Positions 17,628 through 26,339 are shown, numbered from the stretch's first letter. The stretch: DNA of 64,000 nucleotides from G963665495 sp963677785 (GCA_963677785.2 CAXXDH010000003.1:3968001-4032000); one strand, 5' to 3'. Translations and numbers: made by a program. Notes: generated by a model not told the origin, from the letters alone.

Positions 17628-18255
17628 GGACCCTCCTGGGTTCTTGGTAATTCTGCAGGCGTAGCATAAATCCTTGGGGCAGGTAGGATTTTGCCTCGCT
17701 GATGTCCGCGGCGTCCAGCGCCGGAACCTTGGTCAGACGGAATACAAAGGCCTGGGGCCGGGCCTCGGCCAGGGCGAAAATCCGCTCCAGGTTGTGCCTG
17801 GCCGCGGCTTCGCTCGCCCGGTTGCCGGTCAGCAGCGGGTACTTGGCGTAGGGGCCTTTCACATCCACGAAAAACTCGTCCACCAGGCCGGCTTCCAGCA
17901 GCGCCTCCACAACACCGGGCAGCATGCCGTTGGTGTCCAGTTTCAAGGGCAGCCCGAACTGGCGCAGCTCCCTGAGCAGAGATTCGAGATCGGGCGTACA
18001 GGTGGGCTCGCCCCCGCTGACCACAATGCCTTCGAGCCATCTCTTGCGGGCGGTGAGATACTCCACCACCTCCTCCTTGCGGACCGGCGGCAGCCAATCC
18101 GGATGAAATGCCATGTCCATGTTGTGACAGGTGGGGCAACGCAGGTTGCACCCTCCCAAAAACAACACGCAGCTCGTATGGCCGGGCCAGTCGCACAGGC
18201 TCAGCGGCTGAATGCCGCGTAAGCGCGACCACGGGGAACTCACAGGGGTTTTCAT
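17494..18255 (-). CDS. nrdG: Anaerobic ribonucleotide reductase activating protein (radical SAM)
   Basis: Radical-SAM enzyme that installs the glycyl radical on NrdD. The cluster motif is CNLRCPTCHNMD (CxxxCxxC). GGEPTC and VKGPYAKYPLLTG follow. The ATG at 18255 is chosen because GGAAGGA precedes it closely; upstream in-frame codons look like leader sequence. The recognisable protein ends near RLQNYQEP, yet the frame runs on about 50 residues into nrdD before stopping at 17494. This tail looks non-homologous, suggesting loss of the original stop codon. Operon order is nrdG then nrdD. Confidence 0.9.
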   Translation of the reverse strand: MKTPVSSPWSRLRGIQPLSLCDWPGHTSCVLFLGGCNLRCPTCHNMDMAFHPDWLPPVRKEEVVEYLTARKRWLEGIVVSGGEPTCTPDLESLLRELRQFGLPLKLDTNGMLPGVVEALLEAGLVDEFFVDVKGPYAKYPLLTGNRASEAAARHNLERIFALAEARPQAFVFRLTKVPALDAADISEAKSYLPQGFMLRLQNYQEPRRVHAQINNETGRLSGDMVDRPHRTSHIQSVEGQRRQRPPVGQAACA

Positions 18256-18805
18256 AACTTTTCCTTCCTGCACGGGCCAAAGGGTTTCGCCGCATAGGGA
18301 GCGGCCAATCCCCCCCAAACCTGATTTCAGTTGTTTGAGCACAACTCCGGCGGCTTGAGCCCCTTTTGCGAAAGGTTCTTAAGCATCTCCAAAAACTTTT
18401 GGATGGAGCACGGGCGGAGGCTCAAAACAGTGTTCATTTTTAAAAACGTAAGGTCGTACGCGTCCCGACGCAATAAAAACAGGGGGTTGCGAGCAAGGAC
18501 GCGGCATGCAAAATGCAAAATATAGAAAATATCAAGATAAAATCTTGATCCGTATGTGGCCAATTGAATACTCTAAAAATGTAAATTTGTGAAGATGCTA
18601 TTCAGAAAAACGCTAAAAGGAGTCAAATTACAGTGTGAAATTGTTAATGAAAAAAATTTTGCAAAACACTTGCGGCAAAAAAACGTCACAAGCCCGTCAA
18701 ACAAAAGCCCCCTTTTTTCACTTAGATAGCTCCTAAAGAATTTTTAACATATTAAAAAGATGTCATTTTTTCAATCTTGACAACAAATTTTGCAGCAGCA
18801 TTTTT
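18256..18805. other. Long leader/upstream region of nrdGD
   Basis: About 550 bases without a credible gene, AT-rich in the part next to the tandem repeats (18580-18805). It contains an imperfect stem (GCTTGAGCCCCTTT at 18353-18366 with AAAGGTTCTTAAGC at 18371-18384) about 100 bases upstream of nrdG, and a GCGTC/GACGC hairpin near 18460. No NrdR-box pair and no known riboswitch was recognised. Confidence 0.5.
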
Positions 18806-19003
18806 GTTCGCAAGCTGTAGAAAGAGTGTTCACAAGCTGTAGAAAGAGTGTTCACAAGCTGTAGAAAGAGTGTTCACAAGCTGTAGAAAGAGTGTTCGCA
18901 AGCTGTAGAAAGAGTGTTCGCAAGCTGTAGAAAGAGTGTTCGCAAGCTGTAGAAAGAGTGTTCGCAATCTGTAGACAGGCGGTTCGCAAGCTGTAGAAAC
19001 AAT
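18806..19003. repeat. Tandem array of nine 22-bp repeats
   Basis: Nine back-to-back 22-base units begin at 18806, 18828, 18850, 18872, 18894, 18916, 18938, 18960 and 18982. Units 1-7 differ only at one G/A position. Units 8 and 9 are more degenerate. Each unit contains the interrupted palindrome TTC-N3-AGCT-N3-GAA. The 22-base period is close to two DNA turns, so the sites face the same side. There are no spacers, so it is not CRISPR. It lies 550-750 bases upstream of nrdG and just after the histidine kinase gene. Operator array, iteron-like sites or a simple variable repeat are all possible. Confidence 0.95.
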
Positions 19004-19038
19004 GTGTGTAATGTGTTCATAACAATGCTAAGCTATTG

Positions 19039-21348
19039 TTATTTTAAAATATTAAGATGGATACAAAAAGTCGCCCCCCGGGAGGCATTGTTCCAAAAGC
19101 GTATGTCTCCTTTCCAGGCCGTCACAAAGGTATGAACAATGGTCAGCCCCATGCCCATACCCATGCCCGGTTCTTTGCTCGTAAAAAAGGGATCAAAGAT
19201 ACGTTCTTCACCGGATGTGAGCCCCGGGCCGTTATCCACCACCAGCAGCTGGGCGTAATTATTTTTGTGGCGTGTTTCGATGGTGAGAATTTTTTCATCC
19301 TCCATGGAGACGTTGCACGTATCCATGGCCTGCATCGCATTGACAGCCAGATTGATGATCACCTGTTCGAGCTGTACCGGGTTGGCGACTACGGGCGGGA
19401 TTTTTTCGCCGAGTTCCAGGTGCAGACTGATTCCATGAGCGGCTAGCTGTGCTTTCAGTAAAGAGAGTGCCTGACGGACGCAGTTGTTTATGTCGGCCGT
19501 GCCTGGTGCGTGGTTGTCACCCTGGTGCACCAGCGTACGCATGTGGGTGATGATATCGCGAATTTTATCAGCTTCTTTGAGTATCCAGGCCAGCCGCGAG
19601 CACAATGTTTCATTGCTGAGTTCATGCTGCTCTTCAAGAAGCATCTCAAGCCCGCTGGCGTAGAGCCGCAGCGCATTGAGCGGTTGATTGATTTCATGTG
19701 CGATGCCGCCTGCAAGCGTTCCCAGGGCTTCGAGTTTTTGCGATCGGGCCAGCCGTTTTTCAACAAGCATTTTTTCCGTGATGTCTTCAGCGAGCACAAT
19801 GATGGCAGTGACCTGTCGTGGTTCGTTGAAGAGCGGACAAAAAAGCACTCTGAATAACTGCTCCCGTTCGGTGGTGGCATTGGACAGCTGCAGTTCCTGC
19901 ACGGTTCCTTTATCAAAAACAAGTTCGCAGGCTTCGAGCATGCTTTGTTCCGTGTCGGTTCCGTGGCGAAAAAGCATATCCAGGCGCACGCTGGGTTCCT
20001 TGTCCAATGTTGCAAACCATTCGGACAATTTTTTATTGGATGAATTGATGCGCAGTTCTTTGTCCATCACACCAATACCCAGAGCGAGATTATTGGAGAT
20101 ACTTCGGTACAGTTCTTCACTGGCGCGAAGAGCTTCTTGCGCGCGTTTGCTCTGCGTAATGTCTATGCCGAGTTCCAGGATCAGGCTTGTTCCATCCAGA
20201 TCCTGAAAAGGATAGCCGAAAACTCGGAAGGTTTTGTTGTTTGCAGGGCATTCCCACTCCCAGACCGCCAGAAACTGCGTATCGAATAGATCGGGCGAGG
20301 GACATAATCCTTCAGGCTCGTCCTGCTCTTCAATGTTGTGCGTACAGGATACGATGTCCAGGGTATTGAATTCCTCTTTGAAAAATTTGTTGGCAAAGCG
20401 GACGGAATAATCTGGCGCGATGAGGCAGACAAAGGCGGGCAATTGCTCGAGGACGTCATAGAGGCGTTGTCTTTCCCGTTCGATGGCTTGTTCCGCCAGT
20501 TTGAGCGCGGTGATGTCGAGATCCGTACCTATAACGGTACGGGTGTTTCCATCGGCACCAGCCGCATAGGACCCTCTGGATAGAACCCAGATGATCTGGC
20601 CGTCTTTGTGGAGCATGCGATGTTCATTTTCAAAAGATTTTGAGGTGTTGTTCGTGCGGGCCTGAATTTTCTGCAGATAGTCTTTTTTGTCGTCAGGATG
20701 GATAAGCTGGCTCCACGCAGTGAGAGTATCGGCTATTTCTTGTGATTCGTAGCCCAGCAACTGCTTGAGGCTGTTGTCCAGAAACATTGCGCCGCTTTGG
20801 ATATCCAGTTCCCAAACGCCGACTCGTCCGGCCTCGGCCGCCATATTGTAGCGACGCTGCCGCCGGTGTTGCTCGGATTCGGCAACAAGTGCGCAATGTG
20901 GTCCGCGAGCGCCGGAGACATGTTGCGCCATGGTGCTTGCCAAGGTGTCATGTCGGATAAGCACGGCAGTTGATCCGATGAATTTTCCGTCCAAGTATAT
21001 CGGCCTAGGGACAACCGTGACGGGTACGGATTCCGCATTCGAATGCCGCAGTTCCAGCGTGTATGGGTGATATTCGCCTGCATCCCGTTGTTCCTTGGCC
21101 TGGGCCAGTGTGGCAGCGTTTTGCGGACGAAGCAGATCATCAAGAACAGATCCCAAGAGGGTGCGTCCCTGTATTCCGAGGTGGTCGGACAGGGAAGCAA
21201 GGGCGAGGGAAAGTTCTCCCGTGGAATCGAGCTCGCCGCGGGGTGCCCGGAATATACGGGCATTGAGGTTGTCGGCGATTTCGGAAAGGAACCAGGTAAC
21301 AAGAAGTCCCATTGTTGTTCCGGTCAGCGGTTTAAGGATTGACTGCAA
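19039..21348 (-). CDS. Multi-PAS sensor histidine kinase
   Basis: 769 residues. Several PAS domains: a first segment to about 135, a PAS/PAC at 165-285 (GVWELDIQSGAMFLDNSLKQLLGY), a third at about 295-400, and a fourth at about 410-525. Then HisKA with GGIAHEINQPLNAL (phospho-acceptor His551) and HATPase (N box NLAVNAMQAM, G boxes VVDNGPG and GMGMGMGLTIV). One weak hydrophobic stretch sits at 11-30; it is probably cytoplasmic or weakly membrane-attached. The predicted start is TTG at 21348; ATG at 21312 is an alternative. The partner regulator is not adjacent. A dyad (ATAACAAT/ATTGTTAT, 19018-19041) overlaps its stop codon. Confidence 0.88.
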   Translation of the reverse strand: MQSILKPLTGTTMGLLVTWFLSEIADNLNARIFRAPRGELDSTGELSLALASLSDHLGIQGRTLLGSVLDDLLRPQNAATLAQAKEQRDAGEYHPYTLELRHSNAESVPVTVVPRPIYLDGKFIGSTAVLIRHDTLASTMAQHVSGARGPHCALVAESEQHRRQRRYNMAAEAGRVGVWELDIQSGAMFLDNSLKQLLGYESQEIADTLTAWSQLIHPDDKKDYLQKIQARTNNTSKSFENEHRMLHKDGQIIWVLSRGSYAAGADGNTRTVIGTDLDITALKLAEQAIERERQRLYDVLEQLPAFVCLIAPDYSVRFANKFFKEEFNTLDIVSCTHNIEEQDEPEGLCPSPDLFDTQFLAVWEWECPANNKTFRVFGYPFQDLDGTSLILELGIDITQSKRAQEALRASEELYRSISNNLALGIGVMDKELRINSSNKKLSEWFATLDKEPSVRLDMLFRHGTDTEQSMLEACELVFDKGTVQELQLSNATTEREQLFRVLFCPLFNEPRQVTAIIVLAEDITEKMLVEKRLARSQKLEALGTLAGGIAHEINQPLNALRLYASGLEMLLEEQHELSNETLCSRLAWILKEADKIRDIITHMRTLVHQGDNHAPGTADINNCVRQALSLLKAQLAAHGISLHLELGEKIPPVVANPVQLEQVIINLAVNAMQAMDTCNVSMEDEKILTIETRHKNNYAQLLVVDNGPGLTSGEERIFDPFFTSKEPGMGMGMGLTIVHTFVTAWKGDIRFWNNASRGATFCIHLNILK

Positions 21349-21409
21349 GTTATGTCTGTTGGTAAGAAATTAGTACCTTTTCCAGATAAGAAAAGCTATA
21401 CGGGGACCT

Positions 21410-21940
21410 ATGCAAAAACGCACTCTCAATCTTGAATCCCACTTGAGGCAGACTAAAGCCAGAGAACAGCTTTTCGCTTTCGCCGGTCTTATGTTTTATC
21501 CCGATGTCAATGACCCGCAGTGTGTATGTAACGGCATACTTAAGGTTAGCAGAGTAGAGATCAAAGACGGATCAGGCAAGCTTTGCTGTCAGTTTATCCT
21601 TGATATCGAGGATAACCAGGAGTTGCGTACCACAGTCGCCCATTTGTTCCAGGATTTGAGCCAGCGTGCTCTGGATATGCATCTGGGGCAGGATTTCGAA
21701 TATCTGTCTCCAGTTGAGACTCTGGAAGTGGAGGATTCGGTCTGGTTCGGACTGACATTAACGTTTTCCTTTAAAAATATGGGCCATTGTTCTCCTGAGT
21801 TCGTCCGGGAGCGTATTGTTCCGGCATTGGAGCAACGACTGCCCATCCGTTTTCAGAATCTGCAATTCTGGGAAGAAAACGGGGAAGGCGAAGAACAGGA
21901 CCTGGCTGCCCTGGCTTTGCGGGAATTTACTTTGCGCTAA
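21410..21940 (+). CDS. Conserved-looking hypothetical protein
   Basis: 176 residues, not recognised. Starts MQKRTLNLESHLRQTKAREQ, so soluble with no signal peptide or membrane segment. It has three cysteines in the middle, a patch of hydrophobic beta-type sequence (VWFGLTLTFSFKNMG) and an acidic C-terminal region. It is divergent from the histidine kinase with 61 bases between them. It is followed at once by a strong GC-rich hairpin and then IS3. Coding bias and the clean stop support a real gene. Confidence 0.55.
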   Translation: MQKRTLNLESHLRQTKAREQLFAFAGLMFYPDVNDPQCVCNGILKVSRVEIKDGSGKLCCQFILDIEDNQELRTTVAHLFQDLSQRALDMHLGQDFEYLSPVETLEVEDSVWFGLTLTFSFKNMGHCSPEFVRERIVPALEQRLPIRFQNLQFWEENGEGEEQDLAALALREFTLR

Positions 21941-21957
21941 CAGCCTGTCGAACTTGA

Positions 21958-21996
21958 CCCGGCTCCAGCAATAAGCAGATATCTGCTGGAGCCGGG
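21958..21996 (+). terminator. GC-rich hairpin after the orphan gene
   Basis: A 13-bp perfect stem, CCCGGCTCCAGCA (21958-21970) with TGCTGGAGCCGGG (21984-21996), 13-base loop, followed by only three Ts. Probable terminator or 3' stabiliser for the 21410-21940 gene. Confidence 0.5.
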
Positions 21997-22079
21997 CTTT
22001 ACCGTCGAGCAAGGCTGAAATCTTTGCCTTTATGCCTTGGAGTTCCCCCGATTCTGTGGACGATTTTCGACTTGGGGCC

Positions 22080-22928
22080 TCATGAAGCGAGCCCGTACTC
22101 TTTTTCATAAGCCAAGGGCGACATGTAGTCGAGAGCAGAATGTCGCCGATGCGTGTTGTACCAGCCTTCAATAAAAGCAAATATTGCCAGTTTCGCCTCC
22201 TGCCTTGAACGGAAGCTGTTTTGCCAGAGCAACTCGCATTCCAGGGATGCGAAGAAGCTTTCGCACATGGCGTTGTCAAAACAATCCCCAACAGAGCCCA
22301 TGGATTGCCGAATACCCAATGCTTGGCAACGATCTCCGAATCGACACGACGTATACTGCGATCCTTGATCCGAGTGGTGGATTACGTCGTGTGCATGGCG
22401 TTGCTTCATGGCCATTCCCAGTGCATTGAGCACGAGGTCGGTCTTCATGTGACTGGCCATCGCCCATCCCACGATACGACGACTGAATACATCAAGGACG
22501 ACGGCGAGAAACAAAAAGCCCTCCCAGGTAGGGACATAGGTAATGTCTGCCACCCAGAGTTGATCCGGAGCTGAGGCCGTGAATTTCCGGTTGACCAAAT
22601 CAGGGGCTGGACGAATTCGATCCCGCCGAATAGTAGTGCGAATCCAACGCCGTCTGCATGCTCCGCGCACACCCTCAGCCCGCATTAAACGAGCTACACG
22701 TTTTTGGCTTACGGTGAACCCTAGCTCCAGCAATTCGAAATGAATTCGAGAAGCGCCGTAAATTTTCCGCGATGTTCGGTGAATTTCGAGAATTCTCGCC
22801 GTCAAAATTGCATCTTCAATTGCCCGGCGGCAAAGCGGCCGTTTTGTCCACGAATAGTAGCCGCTGGGGGAGACGCCCAGAACCCGACAAAGCGTGGACA
22901 CGGTATACTTGGCCCGATTCGCCATCAC
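22080..22928 (-). CDS. IS3 transposase OrfB (DDE integrase domain)
   Basis: 282 residues. The rve integrase core has the catalytic residues Asp in WVADITYV, Asp in HHSDQGSQYTS, and Glu in NAMCESFF. An HTH_21-type N-terminal part (STLCRVLGVSPSGYYSW) precedes it. The GTG/ATG start overlaps the orfA stop by four bases, as in IS3 elements that make an OrfAB fusion by frameshifting. It appears full length and functional. Confidence 0.93.
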   Translation of the reverse strand: MMANRAKYTVSTLCRVLGVSPSGYYSWTKRPLCRRAIEDAILTARILEIHRTSRKIYGASRIHFELLELGFTVSQKRVARLMRAEGVRGACRRRWIRTTIRRDRIRPAPDLVNRKFTASAPDQLWVADITYVPTWEGFLFLAVVLDVFSRRIVGWAMASHMKTDLVLNALGMAMKQRHAHDVIHHSDQGSQYTSCRFGDRCQALGIRQSMGSVGDCFDNAMCESFFASLECELLWQNSFRSRQEAKLAIFAFIEGWYNTHRRHSALDYMSPLAYEKEYGLAS

Positions 22929-23239
22929 GAACTCGAACGCTTCCGCGTAGTCGAGTCGGCCTCCTTGGCGAACCAGGCCGCTGCTTTTGACAATATCTCC
23001 CGTTCCTCTCGAAGTCGTTTGTTTTCGCGGCGTAATCTGTTCAGTTCTTCACGTTCCGAAGTTGTGAGCCCGTCCTGACGTCGACCGCTGTCAAGGTCTG
23101 CTTGGCGGACCCAATTGCGAATCGTTTGCCCAGAGGGCTCGAACTCCTTCGCGAGTTCATCAGGGCTGCGGCCTGAGCGAACAAGCTCAATCATCTGCCT
23201 CCGAAATTCTGCAGAATATGGCGGGTGCGTTGGTGGCAT
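22925..23239 (-). CDS. IS3 transposase OrfA (HTH protein)
   Basis: 104 residues: an N-terminal HTH_Tnp_1 domain (YSAEFRRQMIELVRSGRSPDELAKEF) and a leucine-zipper-like tail (LNRLRRENKRLREEREILSKAA) that in IS3 elements mediates dimerisation and frameshift fusion to OrfB. A strong GGAGGAG site precedes the start. Identical in length to the copy at 43490-43804. Confidence 0.93.
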   Translation of the reverse strand: MPPTHPPYSAEFRRQMIELVRSGRSPDELAKEFEPSGQTIRNWVRQADLDSGRRQDGLTTSEREELNRLRRENKRLREEREILSKAAAWFAKEADSTTRKRSSS

Positions 23240-23397
23240 CGTGAACTCCTCCTTCTCAAAGGATTACTTGTCCACGAAATCGGGTCAACTCCAGTTTAGT
23301 AAAATACTTATTTGGTGTTTAAGTCCGACAGGCTGCTAGGCGTGATTTTTTCAGCATCTATTTTTTCAATAGTGCGTCAAAACAATTAATGAATGAT

Positions 23398-23437
23398 AGT
23401 CCCTGAACACGTTCAACTGAATTCGTGTTCAGGGACT
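23398..23437 (-). terminator. 14-bp perfect hairpin after the M23 peptidase gene
   Basis: AGTCCCTGAACACG (23398-23411) pairs perfectly with CGTGTTCAGGGACT (23424-23437), loop 12. No T-run on the minus strand, so it may be a Rho-assisted terminator or mRNA 3' end structure for the gene ending at 23504. Confidence 0.45.
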
Positions 23438-23503
23438 TGTTGGTATGGAGCAGCCCAGCGCTCGTAGATGTCGCCCATACGTTTTCGAATCAGGGCGTTT
23501 CGT

Positions 23504-24871
23504 TTACTTTTTTTTGATTTTTCCTGCAGTTTCAACTTGTTTTGGTTGCTGCAGCACCTGGGGAAGGACTGTGGCGATATTGTTTTTTATCCAATGCCTG
23601 TCCCACCACTCGATGGGGGAGATGGGCTGGCCGAAAACAAGCACGCCGAAGTGCAGGTGGTCGCCCCCCGCCATACCTGTTGCGCCGGTATTGCCTATGA
23701 TCTCACCTCGATTGACCATATCTCCCTTGTTTATTTTTATTACGCTCAAATGCGCGTAGAGACTAAAAAGCCCCAGGCCGTGGTCCAAAATGACGACATC
23801 CCCGTAAATGCCGAGGTAACCGGCAAAGACAACCCGGCCCGTATTGCCGGCAGGGACCGGAGCTTTTTTTATGGATGCGAGATCAATGCCGAGGTGGGTT
23901 TGTTTGTCCACTTCCTGGTCTTTGTATTTGTAGGATCGGGCATCGGCAAAAAGCGCTTTGGAAGCGGAGCGGGGCAGGCGGATAAAAGTATTGTGCCATA
24001 ACGGAGTCGGATTGCTGCTGCTGCAGATCTCAAACAGTTGTTTGCGATTTGCGGTGCGGAGTGTCTGATTTACTTTCAAAAAGCGTTGCAGAGGAGTCAT
24101 TTGTCCGGGGTAAATGTTGGCGAATTCGGGATTTTTCCTATTCAGAAAGGAATCCGGCAGGCGGATGACGTCATTACGGAACTTTCGGGCGATTTTATCC
24201 ACGTAAAGCTGGACGATCTGCTGGTTGCCGGCTTCGTCCACGGCAATGAGCCGTGGATTGAAATTTTCCGTGGTCATGAAATAAGGAAAGGGAAACAGGC
24301 AGGCGTACGAGCCGTCCGGCTGCTGGTAGCCGGGGTAGAGTTTGTTTTCGATTTCTACGCCGCTCCTGGCAATTTTTTCATTGGCCGAATAGCCGACCAA
24401 GGCGCAGCCGCCTTGCCAGATGTTAATAGGCGAATTTTTGACCAGAACCCTGGGAGGAACAGTATCAAGAGTGAATTTTTCCGTGAGTTTCCTGGTATTT
24501 CCTTTTCCAAATCCTGCCCATGAGCTGTCTGTTGCGGTTATTTCCAATTCAATGGGGCCATTTTTTAACGGCCCGTCGGGCAAGGCGAATTTCTCCTGCA
24601 CGGAAGGCAGGGACTGGTCATAGTTTTTTTCCAGGATGACTTGTTCGATACCGCTTTGTTTGGCGAGAATGCGTATGCTGCTGACACCGGTGCCCACGTC
24701 TTTGGCGCCAAGCGTAAAAGCGGTATGTTTGGAGACATGTGTTGTTCTGGGCAACAGGGTAAGCTCGGGGCCGCTTAAATCTCTCAGAAGAAAATAAACC
24801 AACGCGCCGATAAAAATAACGAATAATAACCCTAAAATAAGCGTAGGGCTGGTTCTGGAGTGCGATCGCAT
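23504..24871 (-). CDS. M23-family peptidoglycan endopeptidase, membrane-anchored
   Basis: 455 residues. One N-terminal signal-anchor (TLILGLLFVIFIGALVYFLL), then Ig-like/beta-rich periplasmic segments, then a C-terminal LytM/M23 domain. The zinc ligands appear as HLGID (HxxxD) and HLHFGV (HxH), with the glycine-rich GRVVFAGYLGIYGDVVILDHG between them. These enzymes cut peptide cross-links in murein. The start at 24871 is chosen for its AGAGAGGA ribosome site; an in-frame start 13 codons upstream has none. Downstream of the CBS gene on the same strand. Confidence 0.9.
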   Translation of the reverse strand: MRSHSRTSPTLILGLLFVIFIGALVYFLLRDLSGPELTLLPRTTHVSKHTAFTLGAKDVGTGVSSIRILAKQSGIEQVILEKNYDQSLPSVQEKFALPDGPLKNGPIELEITATDSSWAGFGKGNTRKLTEKFTLDTVPPRVLVKNSPINIWQGGCALVGYSANEKIARSGVEIENKLYPGYQQPDGSYACLFPFPYFMTTENFNPRLIAVDEAGNQQIVQLYVDKIARKFRNDVIRLPDSFLNRKNPEFANIYPGQMTPLQRFLKVNQTLRTANRKQLFEICSSSNPTPLWHNTFIRLPRSASKALFADARSYKYKDQEVDKQTHLGIDLASIKKAPVPAGNTGRVVFAGYLGIYGDVVILDHGLGLFSLYAHLSVIKINKGDMVNRGEIIGNTGATGMAGGDHLHFGVLVFGQPISPIEWWDRHWIKNNIATVLPQVLQQPKQVETAGKIKKK

Positions 24872-24931
24872 AATCCTCTCTCGCTGTTTTGGGCTGCAGA
24901 GGTTCCGCACTGTGGCCTCAGGACTGAAAAA

Positions 24932-25360
24932 TCAGACCTGGTCCATGGCATCCATGAGGGAAATGGTGAGTTTCAAAAAGTCGGCTTCCGTAAGGATGCC
25001 GACAAGTTTCTCGTTTTCAACCACAGGCAGGCAGCCGTATTTGTGATGCAGCAAAATTTCAGCGGCATCTCTGAGGAGCGCTTCGGGGCCGATACTTGCT
25101 GCGTCGTAACGCATGATTTCACTGATGGGAATGCCGGCGTCGATTTCATCCTGGATGCTTTCATCCACATCAGCAAATTTTGATATGGTCGCACCAAGGA
25201 TGTCCCGGTGCGTGATAATGCCAAGAAAAATTTGTTCGTCATTGACGATGGGGATATGCCGGATCCGCGCCAGTGACATCAGCGAACGGGCCATCCGAAG
25301 GGAATCGCCCTGTTTCAGGGTAAACACTTCCGTAGTCATCAGATCTTTTACACGAACCAT
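24932..25360 (-). CDS. Two-CBS-domain protein
   Basis: About 142 residues made of two CBS modules: VKDLMTTEVFTLKQGDSL... and ISEIMRYDAASIGPEALLRDA..., each ending in a VVDN-type strand (LGIITHRDIL, VGILTEADFL). Paired CBS domains bind adenosine nucleotides and act as energy sensors. No output domain is attached. The start at 25360 is chosen because GGAG lies 9 bases upstream; a longer version from 25396 is possible. Divergent from pcm. Confidence 0.85.
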   Translation of the reverse strand: MVRVKDLMTTEVFTLKQGDSLRMARSLMSLARIRHIPIVNDEQIFLGIITHRDILGATISKFADVDESIQDEIDAGIPISEIMRYDAASIGPEALLRDAAEILLHHKYGCLPVVENEKLVGILTEADFLKLTISLMDAMDQV

Positions 25361-25538
25361 GCTGCCAGTCTCCATTTTTGGCCAAAAAAGCTGCACAGCA
25401 GCCGGGAGGGAGAAGGATTATCTCTCGACCTATGGATCATTTTATCGTATTGACTTGTTTTCTTAAATCTGTTTTCAAACCCTTTCACAGACCGTGGTGA
25501 GTATTTAAATTTATTCTATACATAATCTACAAATGTGC

Positions 25539-25561
25539 CCTTGACAATAGCAAAGTCAAGG
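25539..25561 (+). promoter_or_regulatory. Hairpin overlapping the pcm ribosome-binding site
   Basis: CCTTGAC (25539-25545) and GTCAAGG (25555-25561) form a 7-bp stem whose right arm runs into the AAGGCAGG Shine-Dalgarno region of pcm. If it is within the transcript it could mask the ribosome site. The TTGACA inside it could instead be a -35 box, but it is too close to the start codon to drive pcm with a leader. Confidence 0.35.
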
Positions 25562-25568
25562 CAGGTTG

Positions 25569-26213
25569 ATGAAGGCATTGAAACGAAATCGCGAAAGAAT
25601 GGTCAAAGAGCAGTTAGAAGCTCGTGGTGTCAAAAATCCGTCAATTCTCCAGGCAATGCGGACTGTGCAGCGGCACGAATTTGTTCAGGAAGCATTGCAA
25701 AAACGAGCCTATGAGGACCATCCTCTACCCATTGGTTACGGGCAGACCATTTCCCAGCCCTATATTGTCGCTTGCATGACAGAGCTCCTCGAGCCGGAAA
25801 GCGGTCAATGTGTCCTGGAAATCGGCACGGGATCAGGCTATCAGGCGGCCGTTTTGGCGGAATTGGGACTTACGGTGTATTCTGTGGAGCGCGTCCGCGA
25901 ACTCTACCGGGAGGCAGAGGAACGCCTGCGGCGACTCCGGTATCACCGGGTGCGCCTCAAGCTTGACGATGGAACCCTTGGCTGGCCGGAAAACGCCCCA
26001 TTCGACCGTATTATCGTTACTGCGGGCGGCCCTGAAATTCCCTTGCCTCTGGTGGAGCAGCTCAAGGACCCTGGGAGGCTGGTTATTCCTGTCGGCAGTA
26101 CGCGGCGCAGCCAGTATCTGGTGCTGGTGCGCAAGGAAAACGGCCGGGTCACTGAGGAGGCTCAGCGCAACGGTGTAGCCTTTGTTGACCTTATCGGAAC
26201 CCACGGTTGGTAA
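25569..26213 (+). CDS. pcm: Protein-L-isoaspartate O-methyltransferase
   Basis: 214 residues. It uses SAM to methylate isoaspartyl residues in damaged proteins and start their repair. Family markers: HEFVQEALQKRAYEDHPLPIGYGQTISQPY near residue 37, SAM-binding EIGTGSGYQAAVLAEL, and VTAGGPEIPLPLVEQL. The ATG at 25569 is chosen over the adjacent in-frame TTG at 25566. It is followed by a YqaA-type gene on the same strand after a 126-base gap. Confidence 0.94.
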   Translation: MKALKRNRERMVKEQLEARGVKNPSILQAMRTVQRHEFVQEALQKRAYEDHPLPIGYGQTISQPYIVACMTELLEPESGQCVLEIGTGSGYQAAVLAELGLTVYSVERVRELYREAEERLRRLRYHRVRLKLDDGTLGWPENAPFDRIIVTAGGPEIPLPLVEQLKDPGRLVIPVGSTRRSQYLVLVRKENGRVTEEAQRNGVAFVDLIGTHGW

Positions 26214-26339
26214 TTACCTGATTGTTTTTTTTGACAAATCCTTTGACGGACAACAGGCAGCAGTGCTGCTGTGGGACAGGTTCGTCCAATGAAAATTTTA
26301 ATATCTACCTGCGGCATCCCGTAAGCAGGCGGAGTGTAA

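Larger units (their letters stand above)
22038..23293 (-). mobile_element. IS3-family insertion sequence, copy 1 (intact)
   Basis: 1256 bp, bounded by imperfect inverted repeats that begin TGGAGTT (left end TGGAGTTCCCCCGATT, right end read on the minus strand TGGAGTTGACCCGATT). It carries overlapping orfA and orfB. A second copy of exactly the same length, once its nested IS5 is removed, lies at 43436-46156 in the opposite orientation. No direct target duplication is seen at this copy's own flanks (CCT versus GTT). Confidence 0.92.
21941..23335. repeat. Inverted 15-bp pair flanking the IS3 copy
   Basis: CAGCCTGTCGAACTT (21941-21955) and AAGTCCGACAGGCTG (23321-23335) are inverted with 14 of 15 matches, placed just outside IS3 copy 1. 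They look like the terminal repeats of an older element or MITE into which IS3 inserted. The remaining 82 and 42 bases between these repeats and IS3 hold no gene. Confidence 0.5.

Noticed and set aside
18327..18563. 78-codon minus-strand frame in the nrdG leader
   Set aside because: Overlaps the imperfect hairpin; no ribosome site and low-complexity ends. Treated as leader.
18806..19003. CRISPR array
   Set aside because: The repeats are directly adjacent with no spacers, and no cas genes are present.
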